The translations under genes were made by a program, and so were the position numbers. Under the pieces are notes generated by a model. It was not told the origin of the DNA and did no database searches. It saw nothing but the letters and a program-made list of their open reading frames with translations. 64,000 nucleotides of DNA from Reyranella sp. (GTDB taxonomy: Bacteria > Pseudomonadota > Alphaproteobacteria > Reyranellales > Reyranellaceae): NCBI GenBank assembly GCA_019750135.1, contig JAIEOV010000025.1:37052-101051 (forward strand), in the 5' to 3' direction. Positions 8,886 to 15,632 of this stretch are shown here, piece after piece (position 1 is the first letter of the stretch; every line of letters starts with the position of its first letter).

Positions 8886-9926
8886 ATGAAGCACTATGCC
8901 GGGATCGACGTGTCTTTGGAAAGCGCCAGTGTCTGCATTGTAGATGAGCGCGGGCTGATCGTACGCGAGGGCAAGGTTGCCAGTGACCCTGAGGCGTTGA
9001 TCGGGTGGCTGGTCAAGTCTGGTGCCAAGGTGGCGCTGATCGGTCTGGAGGCCGGCCCCTTGTCGCAGTGGCTTCATGCTGGGTTGAGCCAGGCCGGCCT
9101 GACGGTGGAACTGCTGGAGACCCGGCACGTTCGCGCCGCTTTCAAAGCGATGCCGGTGAAGACCGACCGCAAGGATGCGCGCGGGATCGCGCAGTTGATG
9201 CGCCTGGGCTGGTATCGACCGGTGCATTGCAAGTCGCTGCCGGCGCAGGAGATGCGAGCGCTGCTGGTGGCGCGCAAGCTGCTGCAGGAGAAGCTGCACG
9301 CCGTTGAGATGAGCCTGCGCGGGATCCTGAGGAACTTCGGGGCCAAGGTTGGTCAGACGACGGCGCGAAGCTTCGAAGGTCGGGTGCGCACGTTGGTCGA
9401 CGGTCAACCGACGCTTCAGACGATAGCCGATGGCCTGCTGGCGGCGCGTACGACGTTGGCCCGCGAGCTGGCAACGCTGGAGAAGCGCGTGCGGTCGACC
9501 TCGCGCCACGACGATCGGGTCAAGCTCATGATGACGGCCCCTGGCGTGGGCAGCATCGTCGGCCTGACCTACGTGGCGGCGATCGATGCGCCTGAGCGGT
9601 TCCGCTCGTCGAGCAGCCTGGGACCGCACTTCGGCATGACACCCAAGCGATACCAGTCGGGGCAGATCGACATCAGCGGCCGCATCTCCAAGATCGGCGA
9701 TGGCACGGTCCGCAGCGCCTTGTACGAGGCTGCCCACATCATTCTGACCAGGCCGGTCAAGGATGCCGGCGCTCTCAAGCGCTGGGCCCTCGCCATCGCC
9801 AAGCGAGCCGGCAAGAAGAAGGCCAAGGTCGCCCTGGCACGCAAGCTGGCGGTCATCCTGCATCGCATGTGGATGGACTGGATGCCGTTCGATCCAACCA
9901 AGGCCGTCGGCAGCGCCACAGCCTGA
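8886..9926 (+). CDS. IS110-family transposase
   Basis: A 346-residue DEDD/serine recombinase of the IS110 family. The N-terminal RuvC-like domain carries D8 (GIDVS), E55 (GLEAG) and D94/D97 (KTDRKDA). A helical middle is followed by the C-terminal Tnp_20 domain with the APGVG segment near 210-215 and a Ser-rich RSSSSLGPHFGM region where the catalytic Ser is expected. It is full length with no frameshift, so the element may be active. Known relatives move through an RNA-guided mechanism using a bridge RNA from the element's non-coding end. Confidence 0.93.
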   Translation: MKHYAGIDVSLESASVCIVDERGLIVREGKVASDPEALIGWLVKSGAKVALIGLEAGPLSQWLHAGLSQAGLTVELLETRHVRAAFKAMPVKTDRKDARGIAQLMRLGWYRPVHCKSLPAQEMRALLVARKLLQEKLHAVEMSLRGILRNFGAKVGQTTARSFEGRVRTLVDGQPTLQTIADGLLAARTTLARELATLEKRVRSTSRHDDRVKLMMTAPGVGSIVGLTYVAAIDAPERFRSSSSLGPHFGMTPKRYQSGQIDISGRISKIGDGTVRSALYEAAHIILTRPVKDAGALKRWALAIAKRAGKKKAKVALARKLAVILHRMWMDWMPFDPTKAVGSATA

Positions 9927-10187
9927 TACGAAGGAGCCATTCGACAGTTCGAGCGGGCCTGCCATCAACCGCTCGAGGCGAGGTCCCGTCGCTGGGACGG
10001 CAATCAGGTCAGGCCGAGGAGCGCGCAGCAGCAGTCTGCGAAGACTGACTGCGCCACGGAGATGGACCGACTTGGTTCTTACGAATCTCATCATGTGGCG
10101 GCCGCAGCGCCGACCACGGACAGAAGCACGTGCCCGGCGACTGGACCCGACCTCAAGAGGGATTGACTTCTCAAGGCCCGTTACAGA
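9927..10187. other. Non-coding end of the IS110 element (bridge RNA candidate)
   Basis: About 260 bases with no supported gene. The stretch contains a hairpin GTCCCgtcgctGGGAC near 9995, followed by purine-rich single-stranded stretches and a second copy of the 15-mer found at the left junction (10051-10065). In IS110/IS1111 relatives one non-coding end is transcribed into a structured bridge RNA that reads target and donor DNA. This is the longer of the two non-coding ends here, so it is the first place to look. The RNA itself is inference. Confidence 0.35.
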
Positions 10188-10298
10188 AGTGGCGCGCTTC
10201 CAGCAAAGACTTCATCGCTGGGAGCGCGGCACTCCGTGCCGCTCATGGGCAAGTGGTTCGCGAAGAAAACGCGCCACGGAGTGGCGCGCTCCCAGCAA
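10188..10298. repeat. REP cluster downstream of guaB
   Basis: Three REP units occur close together: a half REP at about 10188-10204 left by the insertion, an inverted unit at 10208-10235 (GCTGGGAGCGCGGCACTCC), and a complete unit at 10271-10297 (GCGCCACGGAGTGGCGCGC followed by TCCCAGC). The last ends five bases before the guaB stop codon, so the cluster could fold in the 3' end of guaB mRNA. Confidence 0.8.
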
Positions 10299-10301
10299 AG
10301 A

Positions 10302-11762
10302 CTACATCCCACCCCGGTAGTTCGGTGCTTCGCGCATGATCTCGACGTCGTGGACGTGGCTCTCGCGCAAACCCGAACCCGTGATGCGCAGGAACTGGCA
10401 GTTCCGCTGCATGTCCTTGATGGTGCCGTTGCCGGTGTAGCCCATGGCCGCCTTCAGGCCGCCGACCAGCTGGTGGACGATGTTGCCGACCGGGCCCTTG
10501 TAGGGCACGCGGCCTTCGATGCCTTCCGGCACCAGCTTCAGCGAGCTCTCGACCTCCTGCTGGAAGTAGCGGTCGGCCGAGCCGCGCGCCATGGCGCCGA
10601 TCGAGCCCATGCCGCGGTACGACTTGTAGGAGCGGCCCTGGTAGAGGATCACCTCGCCGGGCGCCTCGTCGGTGCCGGCCAGCAACGAGCCGATCATGGC
10701 GCAGTCGGCGCCGGCCGCGATCGCCTTGGCGAGGTCGCCCGAATACTTGATGCCGCCGTCGCCGATCGCCGGCACGCCCGCGGCATGGCAGACCTCGGAG
10801 GCTTCGAGGATCGCCGTGAGCTGCGGCACGCCCACGCCCGCCACCATGCGGGTGGTGCAGATCGAGCCCGGGCCGATGCCGATCTTGACGGCGTCGGCGC
10901 CGGCATCGATCAGCGCCTTGGCGCCCTCGGCGGTGGCGACGTTGCCCGCCATGATCTGGGTGTAGTTGCTGAGCTTCTTCACGCGCGTCACCGCCTCGAG
11001 CACGCCCTTGGAATGGCCGTGCGCGGTGTCGACCACGATCACGTCGACCTCGGCGTCGATCAGCAGCTGGGCGCGGCGCAGGCCGTCCTCGCCGACGCCG
11101 GTCGCGGCGGCGGTGCGCAGGCGGCCCTTCTCGTCCTTGCTGGCGCCTGGGAACTTGTTGGCCTTCTCGATGTCCTTCACCGTGATCAGGCCGATGCAGC
11201 GGTAGTCCTTGTCGACGACCAGAAGCTTCTCGATGCGGTATTGATGCAGCAGCCGCTTGGCCTCGTCAGTGGTGGCGCCTTCGCGCACGGTGACCAGGCG
11301 CTCCTTGGTCATCAGCGCGCTCACCGGCATCTTGTCGTCCGTGGCGAAGCGGACGTCGCGGTTGGTCAGGATGCCGACCAGCTTGCCGCTCTTCTCGACG
11401 ACGGGGATGCCCGAAATGCCGTGACGCGTCATCAGCCCCAAGGCGTCGGCCAAGCTCTGTTCGGGATGGATAGTGACGGGATTTACCACCATGCCGGATT
11501 CGAACTTCTTGACCTTGCGCACCTCGTTGGCCTGCGCCTCGGCATCGAGGTTCTTGTGGATGACGCCGATGCCGCCGGCCTGGGCCATGGCGATGGCCAT
11601 GGGGGCCTCGGTGACCGTGTCCATCGCCGCCGACATAAGCGGGATGCGCAATTCGACGGTCCGGGTAAGCCTCGTCCTCGTGTCGGTTTGATTGGGCAGC
11701 ACCGCCGAGGCGGCGGGCTTCAGGAGGACGTCATCGAAAGTGAGCGCTTCCTGAAACTGCAT
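10302..11762 (-). CDS. guaB: Inosine-5'-monophosphate dehydrogenase
   Basis: A 486-residue enzyme that oxidises IMP to XMP with NAD, the rate-limiting step to guanine nucleotides. The start is set at MQFQEALTFDDVLL because a good CGGAGG ribosome binding site precedes it; an in-frame start eight codons earlier lacks one. A TIM barrel is split by a pair of CBS domains (about 95-205, including ILTNRDVRF and IGLITVKDIEKANK). The active-site loop GPGSICTTRM holds the catalytic Cys. A leader with an attenuator-like structure lies just upstream. Confidence 0.97.
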   Translation of the reverse strand: MQFQEALTFDDVLLKPAASAVLPNQTDTRTRLTRTVELRIPLMSAAMDTVTEAPMAIAMAQAGGIGVIHKNLDAEAQANEVRKVKKFESGMVVNPVTIHPEQSLADALGLMTRHGISGIPVVEKSGKLVGILTNRDVRFATDDKMPVSALMTKERLVTVREGATTDEAKRLLHQYRIEKLLVVDKDYRCIGLITVKDIEKANKFPGASKDEKGRLRTAAATGVGEDGLRRAQLLIDAEVDVIVVDTAHGHSKGVLEAVTRVKKLSNYTQIMAGNVATAEGAKALIDAGADAVKIGIGPGSICTTRMVAGVGVPQLTAILEASEVCHAAGVPAIGDGGIKYSGDLAKAIAAGADCAMIGSLLAGTDEAPGEVILYQGRSYKSYRGMGSIGAMARGSADRYFQQEVESSLKLVPEGIEGRVPYKGPVGNIVHQLVGGLKAAMGYTGNGTIKDMQRNCQFLRITGSGLRESHVHDVEIMREAPNYRGGM

Positions 11763-11784
11763 GCCAACCTCCGTGAGGAGAAAC

Positions 11785-11834
11785 AAAAAAGGCGGCCCGT
11801 CCCTCCAGAGAAGGCGGCCGCCGGGTTGGCGGCG
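11785..11834 (-). promoter_or_regulatory. Attenuator-like leader of guaB
   Basis: Reading the minus strand, a 7-base-pair GC stem (11822-11816 with 11797-11791, loop of 18) is followed directly by TTTTTT (11790-11785), the form of an intrinsic terminator. It ends only 22 bases before the guaB start codon, so guaB transcripts must pass through it. Just upstream, GCCGCC-aaccc-GGCGGC makes a second hairpin that uses the 5' arm of the terminator stem, so the two cannot form together. This is the layout of a transcription attenuator. Confidence 0.6.
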
Positions 11835-11835
11835 C

Positions 11836-11863
11836 TTTGTACACTAAGGCGTGCTGAACGCAA
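11836..11863 (-). promoter_or_regulatory. Probable sigma-70-type promoter of guaB
   Basis: On the minus strand TTGCGT (11863-11858) and TACAAA (11841-11836) are separated by 16 bases, a fair match to a housekeeping promoter. Transcription would start about six to seven bases further on, at the GC-rich first arm of the antiterminator hairpin, giving a leader of about 70 bases. No better candidate is seen between rlmE and guaB. Confidence 0.45.
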
Positions 11864-12020
11864 GGGGTTGTGGGCGGTGGATAGAGCCTCTCGGGAAAAC
11901 GCCCCCTGGCCGCACGAAACTGTCCGTGTGCTCAGTCGCCGAGCAACTTCCGGACAGGCCGCAGCGCTCGCGCCGGTCGCCCACCGGGGCGCTGGCCACA
12001 GGTGGCGCGACCCATGGCGG

Positions 12021-12710
12021 TCATCCTCGGAAGCCGGTCCCCACGACGTACATCTCCGCCGAATCGGCGCGGCTGGCCTCGGGCTTCACGTGGCGTACCT
12101 TGGCGAAGTCGCGTTTCAAGCGGTCGAGCAAGGTGCGCTCGGTGCCGCCGCGCAGGACCTTGGCGACGAAGCTGCCGCCCGGCTTCAGCACCTGGCGGGC
12201 GAAATCGTGCGCCGCCTCGGCGAGCCCCATGATGCGCAGATGGTCGACCTGGGTCTCGCCGGTGGCGGCAGCCGCCATGTCGCTCAACACGACGTCGGCT
12301 GGCCCGCCCAGCAGCTCCTCGAGCACGGCGGGCGCATCGTCGTCATAAAAATCCTTGGCCAGCACGGTGGCGCCGGCGACCGGCTCGATCGGCGTCAAGT
12401 CGAGGCCGGCCACGACGCCGCCGGTCTGCAGCGGCCGCACGCGCTCGACGGCGACCTGGGTCCAGCCGCCAGGCGCAGCACCGAGATCGACGACGCGGGC
12501 GCCGGGCTTCAGGAAACGGAACTGGTCGTCGAGCTGCAGCAGCTTGAAGGCGGCGCGCGAGCGATAGCCGCGCTTCTTGGCCTCGGCGACGTAGGGGTCG
12601 TTGAGCTGGCGCTGCAGCCAGCGCTGAGACGACACGGTGCGGCCGCGTGCGGTCTTCACGCGCACGGTGGCTCGGCGTCCGGTGGGCTTGCTCGATTTAT
12701 TCTTCGTCAC
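12021..12710 (-). CDS. rlmE: 23S rRNA (uridine-2'-O)-methyltransferase RlmE (FtsJ/RrmJ)
   Basis: A 229-residue enzyme that methylates the ribose of U2552 in the A-loop of 23S rRNA. A basic N-terminal tail (KNKSSKPTGRRATVRVKTARGR) precedes the family signature SQRWLQRQLNDPYVAEAKKRGYRSRAAFKL. SAM motif I is DLGAAPGGWTQVA and motif IV is DVVLSDMAAAATG; the late FVAKVLRGG segment carries a catalytic Lys. Its start overlaps the end of the ppx/gppA gene by 14 bases, implying co-transcription, as in many alphaproteobacteria. Confidence 0.95.
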   Translation of the reverse strand: MTKNKSSKPTGRRATVRVKTARGRTVSSQRWLQRQLNDPYVAEAKKRGYRSRAAFKLLQLDDQFRFLKPGARVVDLGAAPGGWTQVAVERVRPLQTGGVVAGLDLTPIEPVAGATVLAKDFYDDDAPAVLEELLGGPADVVLSDMAAAATGETQVDHLRIMGLAEAAHDFARQVLKPGGSFVAKVLRGGTERTLLDRLKRDFAKVRHVKPEASRADSAEMYVVGTGFRG

Positions 12711-13782
12711 GGCAGCGGAACGGATCTGCCTCTCGGTCGGCCTGGCGCATGAGGTCCATTAGCACGCCCTCGCGCAGGCCGCGATCGGCCACGCGCACCA
12801 TCGGCGCCTGCCACTGGCGGCACACCGCTTCAAGGATGGCGCCGCCGGCCAGGGCGAGATCGGCGCGCTCGTTGCCGATGCAGGGCATGTCGGTCAACTC
12901 GATGACGGATTTCTCCGACAGCTGGTCGCAGATGCGCAGGATGGAATCGCGGCCGATGCGCGAGCCGTCGACCAGGGTGCGGTTGTAGCGCTTCAGGCCG
13001 AGATGATGGGCGCTGACCGTCGTGACGGTGCCCGAGGCGCCGACCATCTGGACCTCGCCGCGGGCGATGGCGCCGCCGATGCCGTGCTTGGCGCAGAACG
13101 GCCGCAGGTCGGCGCGGATGCGCTCGACCATGTCGTCGTAGCAGGCGCGCGTGACGGGCTGCTCGCGCGGCTGGCCCTTGACGCAGGATTCGGTGAGGGT
13201 GACGACGCCCCACGGCACGGAGGTCATGTCCAGAAGCTCGGTGGCGACGCCGCCCAGGCGATCGGCGCGGCGGAAGACCTTGATCCAGCTCACTTCGGTC
13301 GAGCCGCCGCCGATGTCGATCAGCAGGCCGTAGGGGATTTCGGGATCGAGCAGGTTCTCGCAGCTTGCCAGGGCGAGCCGCGCCTCCTCGGCAGGCGGGA
13401 TGACCTCGAAGCAGAGGCCGGTGCGCTCTTTCACCAGGGCCAGGAAGTCCTCGCCATTGCAGGCGCGGCGGCAGGCCTCGGTGGCGATGTGGCGGGCACG
13501 GCTGACCCGATGGCGCTCGATCTTGGACGCGCAGACGCCCAGCGCATGCAAGGTGCGCTCGATCGCTTCGCCGCACAGCGACCCGTTCAGCGCCACTCCC
13601 TCACCCAGCCGGACCGGCCGGGAGTAGGCGTCGATGACTTCGTAGCCGTCGACCGACGCCCGGGCCACCAGGAGCCGGCAATTGTTGGTGCCGAGATCGA
13701 TGGCGGCGAAAGTGTGCGCAAAACGACCGCTGTGCCAGCCTCCTTTGTTCCCCCCTGCTTGGGGAGTGGATTCCCCGGCCAT
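12697..13782 (-). CDS. Ppx/GppA family phosphatase
   Basis: The chosen ATG is preceded by AAGGAAAGAG and gives 361 residues; an in-frame extension upstream is Arg/Cys-rich and unlikely. The ASKHA fold is plain: AIDLGTNNCRLLVARA as the phosphate-1 loop and LLIDIGGGSTEVSW as the phosphate-2 loop, with the catalytic Glu region EEARLAL between them. Such enzymes hydrolyse inorganic polyphosphate and/or pppGpp. The short length matches the single-module alphaproteobacterial type, without a C-terminal HD-like domain. It overlaps rlmE. Confidence 0.92.
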   Translation of the reverse strand: MAGESTPQAGGNKGGWHSGRFAHTFAAIDLGTNNCRLLVARASVDGYEVIDAYSRPVRLGEGVALNGSLCGEAIERTLHALGVCASKIERHRVSRARHIATEACRRACNGEDFLALVKERTGLCFEVIPPAEEARLALASCENLLDPEIPYGLLIDIGGGSTEVSWIKVFRRADRLGGVATELLDMTSVPWGVVTLTESCVKGQPREQPVTRACYDDMVERIRADLRPFCAKHGIGGAIARGEVQMVGASGTVTTVSAHHLGLKRYNRTLVDGSRIGRDSILRICDQLSEKSVIELTDMPCIGNERADLALAGGAILEAVCRQWQAPMVRVADRGLREGVLMDLMRQADREADPFRCRDEE

Positions 13783-14066
13783 CTGGAACTCTTTCCTTGG
13801 GCCGATGGTAACCCAGGGAAGAGGCCGGGGCGAGACCTCAGAACAGGCGTCTCGGGAACGCCACGTGCCGAGAGGTCCATTCTGCACGCCGGCCAAGCAC
13901 GTTCTGCTTGGGTTACCGGCCACCCGCCGAAGTCGCTCCCTACTCTCGAGCCTCCCTGGGGCCGGACGGGCGCGACGCTGCGCGAATTGAGAGCTACGCG
14001 CCGCGCCCGTCCGCGCACTTCCTTCTTCCTCGGGCATCACCGCGGCTAGACATTTTGAGGCGCAGG

Positions 14067-14294
14067 TCATCGGCCCTCACCTCTGCAAGCGCGCGATTGG
14101 TCCCGCAACCGACCATAATCCGGCATCATCACGCCGCGTATTATGCCATCGCGAGGGAGAGTCGCGAGTTCGCCCGCTGCGCCGCGCTGTTGTTCGGCCG
14201 AGTACTCGACCTCTCGCGGGCAAGCGCTAGAAACTGCCGTCGCGCAGCCGGCGGTCGACGTCGTCAGGAGTACGAGGGCCATTAGCGTCCGCAT
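14067..14294 (-). CDS. Outer-membrane spanin lipoprotein (Rz1-like)
   Basis: A 75-residue protein with a lipoprotein signal peptide: MRTLMALVLLTTSTAGC, the lipobox Cys at 17. The rest is short and charged, ending MMPDYGRLRDQSRAC. Its start lies inside the i-spanin gene in a different frame and it extends past its end, the partly overlapping Rz/Rz1 layout. GGAG lies nine bases before the ATG. The protein would sit in the outer membrane and bridge to the i-spanin to disrupt the envelope in the last step of lysis. The assignment rests on lipobox, size and overlap rather than on sequence similarity. Confidence 0.7.
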   Translation of the reverse strand: MRTLMALVLLTTSTAGCATAVSSACPREVEYSAEQQRGAAGELATLPRDGIIRGVMMPDYGRLRDQSRACRGEGR

Positions 14295-14445
14295 CGGTGA
14301 TGCTCCGTTGAGTTGCGATGGTCTTGCCGAGCTGGTCGGCGCGCTCAGCGTTCCCGCCGGCAGATCGGCCTTCCAGGTAAATACCGCCGGCGACTGCGAG
14401 CGCGGCCACCACCGCGCCTGCAATAAGCCAGAGCCTGCCCGTCAT
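14227..14445 (-). CDS. Inner-membrane spanin (Rz-like)
   Basis: A 72-residue protein with one N-terminal membrane helix (about 5-24) and a short polar periplasmic part. The DADANGPRTPDDVDRRLRDG ending is the kind often seen in short i-spanins of alphaproteobacterial phages. Its ATG overlaps the endolysin stop (ATGA), and the Rz1-like lipoprotein gene starts inside it. The periplasmic part is much shorter than in lambda Rz (153 residues), so the envelope-spanning length must come partly from the partner. Confidence 0.7.
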   Translation of the reverse strand: MTGRLWLIAGAVVAALAVAGGIYLEGRSAGGNAERADQLGKTIATQRSITDADANGPRTPDDVDRRLRDGSF

Positions 14446-15173
14446 GTTGACAGCACCTCCCCGCGCCGCCGCTTCTGAAGGTAGCGCCAAAGCATGTACG
14501 CTGCGGCCGCCAACGCGATCACCGACAACGCCGCGCCCCCAAGGGCCATCACATTCCGAAGCGATGCGCCTGTTGTGGCGATCGCGTTCAGCACGGGCGT
14601 AACCTGATCCGCCACAGAGCCGATGCCAGCGGCAACCGTCACGCCGCCGGCGATAACGGTCCTGCTGCTCGTGGCAGGCGTCGGTGGAGCGACTACCTGC
14701 GGCATGTCTCTCTCAACCGAGCTTTCCGGAGTCAGATAGAACGCCGTCTCGGCAGCACGGCGACGGGTCAGCCCAGGCATCTCTTGCAGCCGGCCATTCA
14801 CCATCGCCTTGTTCCACATGCCGAAGGCTCGTGCAGCACCTTGGTGATCACCCAGGCGATGCAGCCGCAGGACTGTCGACCCATTAAAGCCCGCGACACC
14901 GATGTTGAAGGCCAGCGAGACCATGGCGTCGAATTCATGCTGGCTGGCGTCACAACCGCCCAGCGCATCGTCGACTGCTCGTCCGTAGGCGTCCAGGTCG
15001 GCCTTGAGCAGGGTATCGGCACGCCCCTCGGTAACCTTGTCGCCAGGCTGGACACCGTCGGTGTGGCCATAGCCGATCGTCCACTTCCCTGCCGGGCAGA
15101 GGTAAGCGGTCAGCGACAGCCCTTCAAACTGCTGGATGAGGGCACGGCCCTCTGCGCTGATTTCGCGTGTCAT
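14442..15173 (-). CDS. GH24 phage endolysin with C-terminal membrane segment
   Basis: A 243-residue muramidase that would cleave peptidoglycan glycan strands. The start is placed six bases after an AGGAGG site. The T4-lysozyme-type catalytic triplet is in EGLSLTAYLCPAGKWTIGYG: Glu, then Cys where T4 has Asp20, then Thr, the E-C-T variant known in this family. After the enzyme domain (about 1-150) a Pro/Thr linker leads to hydrophobic helices (about 173-190 and 210-235) ending in RYLQKRRRG. The fused membrane region could anchor it or replace a separate holin, which I do not otherwise find. Confidence 0.88.
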   Translation of the reverse strand: MTREISAEGRALIQQFEGLSLTAYLCPAGKWTIGYGHTDGVQPGDKVTEGRADTLLKADLDAYGRAVDDALGGCDASQHEFDAMVSLAFNIGVAGFNGSTVLRLHRLGDHQGAARAFGMWNKAMVNGRLQEMPGLTRRRAAETAFYLTPESSVERDMPQVVAPPTPATSSRTVIAGGVTVAAGIGSVADQVTPVLNAIATTGASLRNVMALGGAALSVIALAAAAYMLWRYLQKRRRGEVLST

Positions 15174-15244
15174 CATCGACCTCCTATTGGCGCTAGCTGC
15201 CACAGCCGTCGCTGCAGCTCCTCGATTTGCTGGTCTTGCAACAC
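15173..15244 (-). CDS. Possible 23-residue peptide coupled to the endolysin
   Basis: A GTG-initiated frame encoding a Gln/Leu-rich amphipathic helix (LQDQQIEELQRRLWQL) ends with a TGA that overlaps the endolysin ATG-ATG pair. It fills an otherwise empty gap between two phage genes, and it contains the endolysin ribosome binding site, so it could couple translation of the endolysin. It is too short for family assignment and may be chance. Confidence 0.25.
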   Translation of the reverse strand: MLQDQQIEELQRRLWQLAPIGGR

Positions 15245-15256
15245 CGCTCCCGTCCC

Positions 15257-15439
15257 CTATTCCTTTCGCTCCTTGGCCTTTACGCGTTCGCGCTGCTCCA
15301 CCGTCAGCAGAGCCTCGAGCTCGGCAATGCGAGCGTCTTTGGTTTCACCCTCCGCGATCAGCTGGGCGATCGTGAGCGCGTCCTGCCCGATGCGCTGGCC
15401 CAGGAACTCCGCGCCCTTATGGAAGGGACCAGCGCTCAT
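15257..15439 (-). CDS. Small phage protein with coiled-coil helix
   Basis: A 60-residue protein whose second half (IAQLIAEGETKDARIAELEALLTVEQRERVKAKERKE) is a strongly charged heptad-like helix. Its ATG overlaps the stop of the preceding gene (ATGA), supporting expression. Size and position between tail and lysis genes fit an accessory phage protein. Function unknown. Confidence 0.5.
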   Translation of the reverse strand: MSAGPFHKGAEFLGQRIGQDALTIAQLIAEGETKDARIAELEALLTVEQRERVKAKERKE

Positions 15440-15618
15440 CTGCCGTACTGGCCCGCGTAGCTCGCAACGGCGCGCTCCATGACGAACTGGACGTATTCGT
15501 CATCCGTCGTCCACGGCCCTGGATCGTCCGCGCCTTTGCTCTTGTTGTAGGCTTCGCGCGCGGCGGTGATGCCGGCGAGCTTTGCTGGTTCGGTGATGGT
15601 AACGCTGAAGACAGCCAT
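15436..15618 (-). CDS. Small phage protein
   Basis: A 60-residue protein, MAVFSVTITEPAKLAGI followed by TAAREAYNKSK and DEYVQFVMERAVASYAGQYG. Similar short proteins beginning with a strand and an AR..YN segment are frequent downstream of tail-fibre genes in tailed phages; I know no function. GAGG lies close upstream and there is a four-base overlap with the next gene. Confidence 0.55.
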   Translation of the reverse strand: MAVFSVTITEPAKLAGITAAREAYNKSKGADDPGPWTTDDEYVQFVMERAVASYAGQYGR

Positions 15619-15632
15619 GACAGTTTCCTCCT

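Larger units (their letters stand above)
8776..10188 (+). mobile_element. IS110-family insertion in a REP element
   Basis: The left flank ends in half a REP (8766-8775) and the other half resumes at about 10189 (GTGGCGCGCTTCC), so removing the intervening roughly 1.4 kb restores a REP next to the RAYT gene. The 15-mer GCGCCACGGAGATGG occurs both at 8766-8780 and at 10051-10065, so an alternative right end near 10065 is possible. Non-coding DNA of about 110 bases precedes and about 260 bases follows the transposase gene. Members of this family encode a bridge RNA in one of their non-coding ends. Exact ends are uncertain. Confidence 0.65.

Noticed and set aside
10236..12752. 838-codon open frame on the plus strand opposite guaB and rlmE
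   Set aside because: It spans two well-supported genes and the leader between them, has no recognisable domain, and shows the composition of an antisense frame.
13783..14066. Possible left attachment site of the prophage
   Set aside because: I looked for a direct repeat shared with the region after the repressor (31053-31309) and with the tRNA-Gln 3' end, and saw none by eye. Without an integrase gene the borders cannot be fixed.
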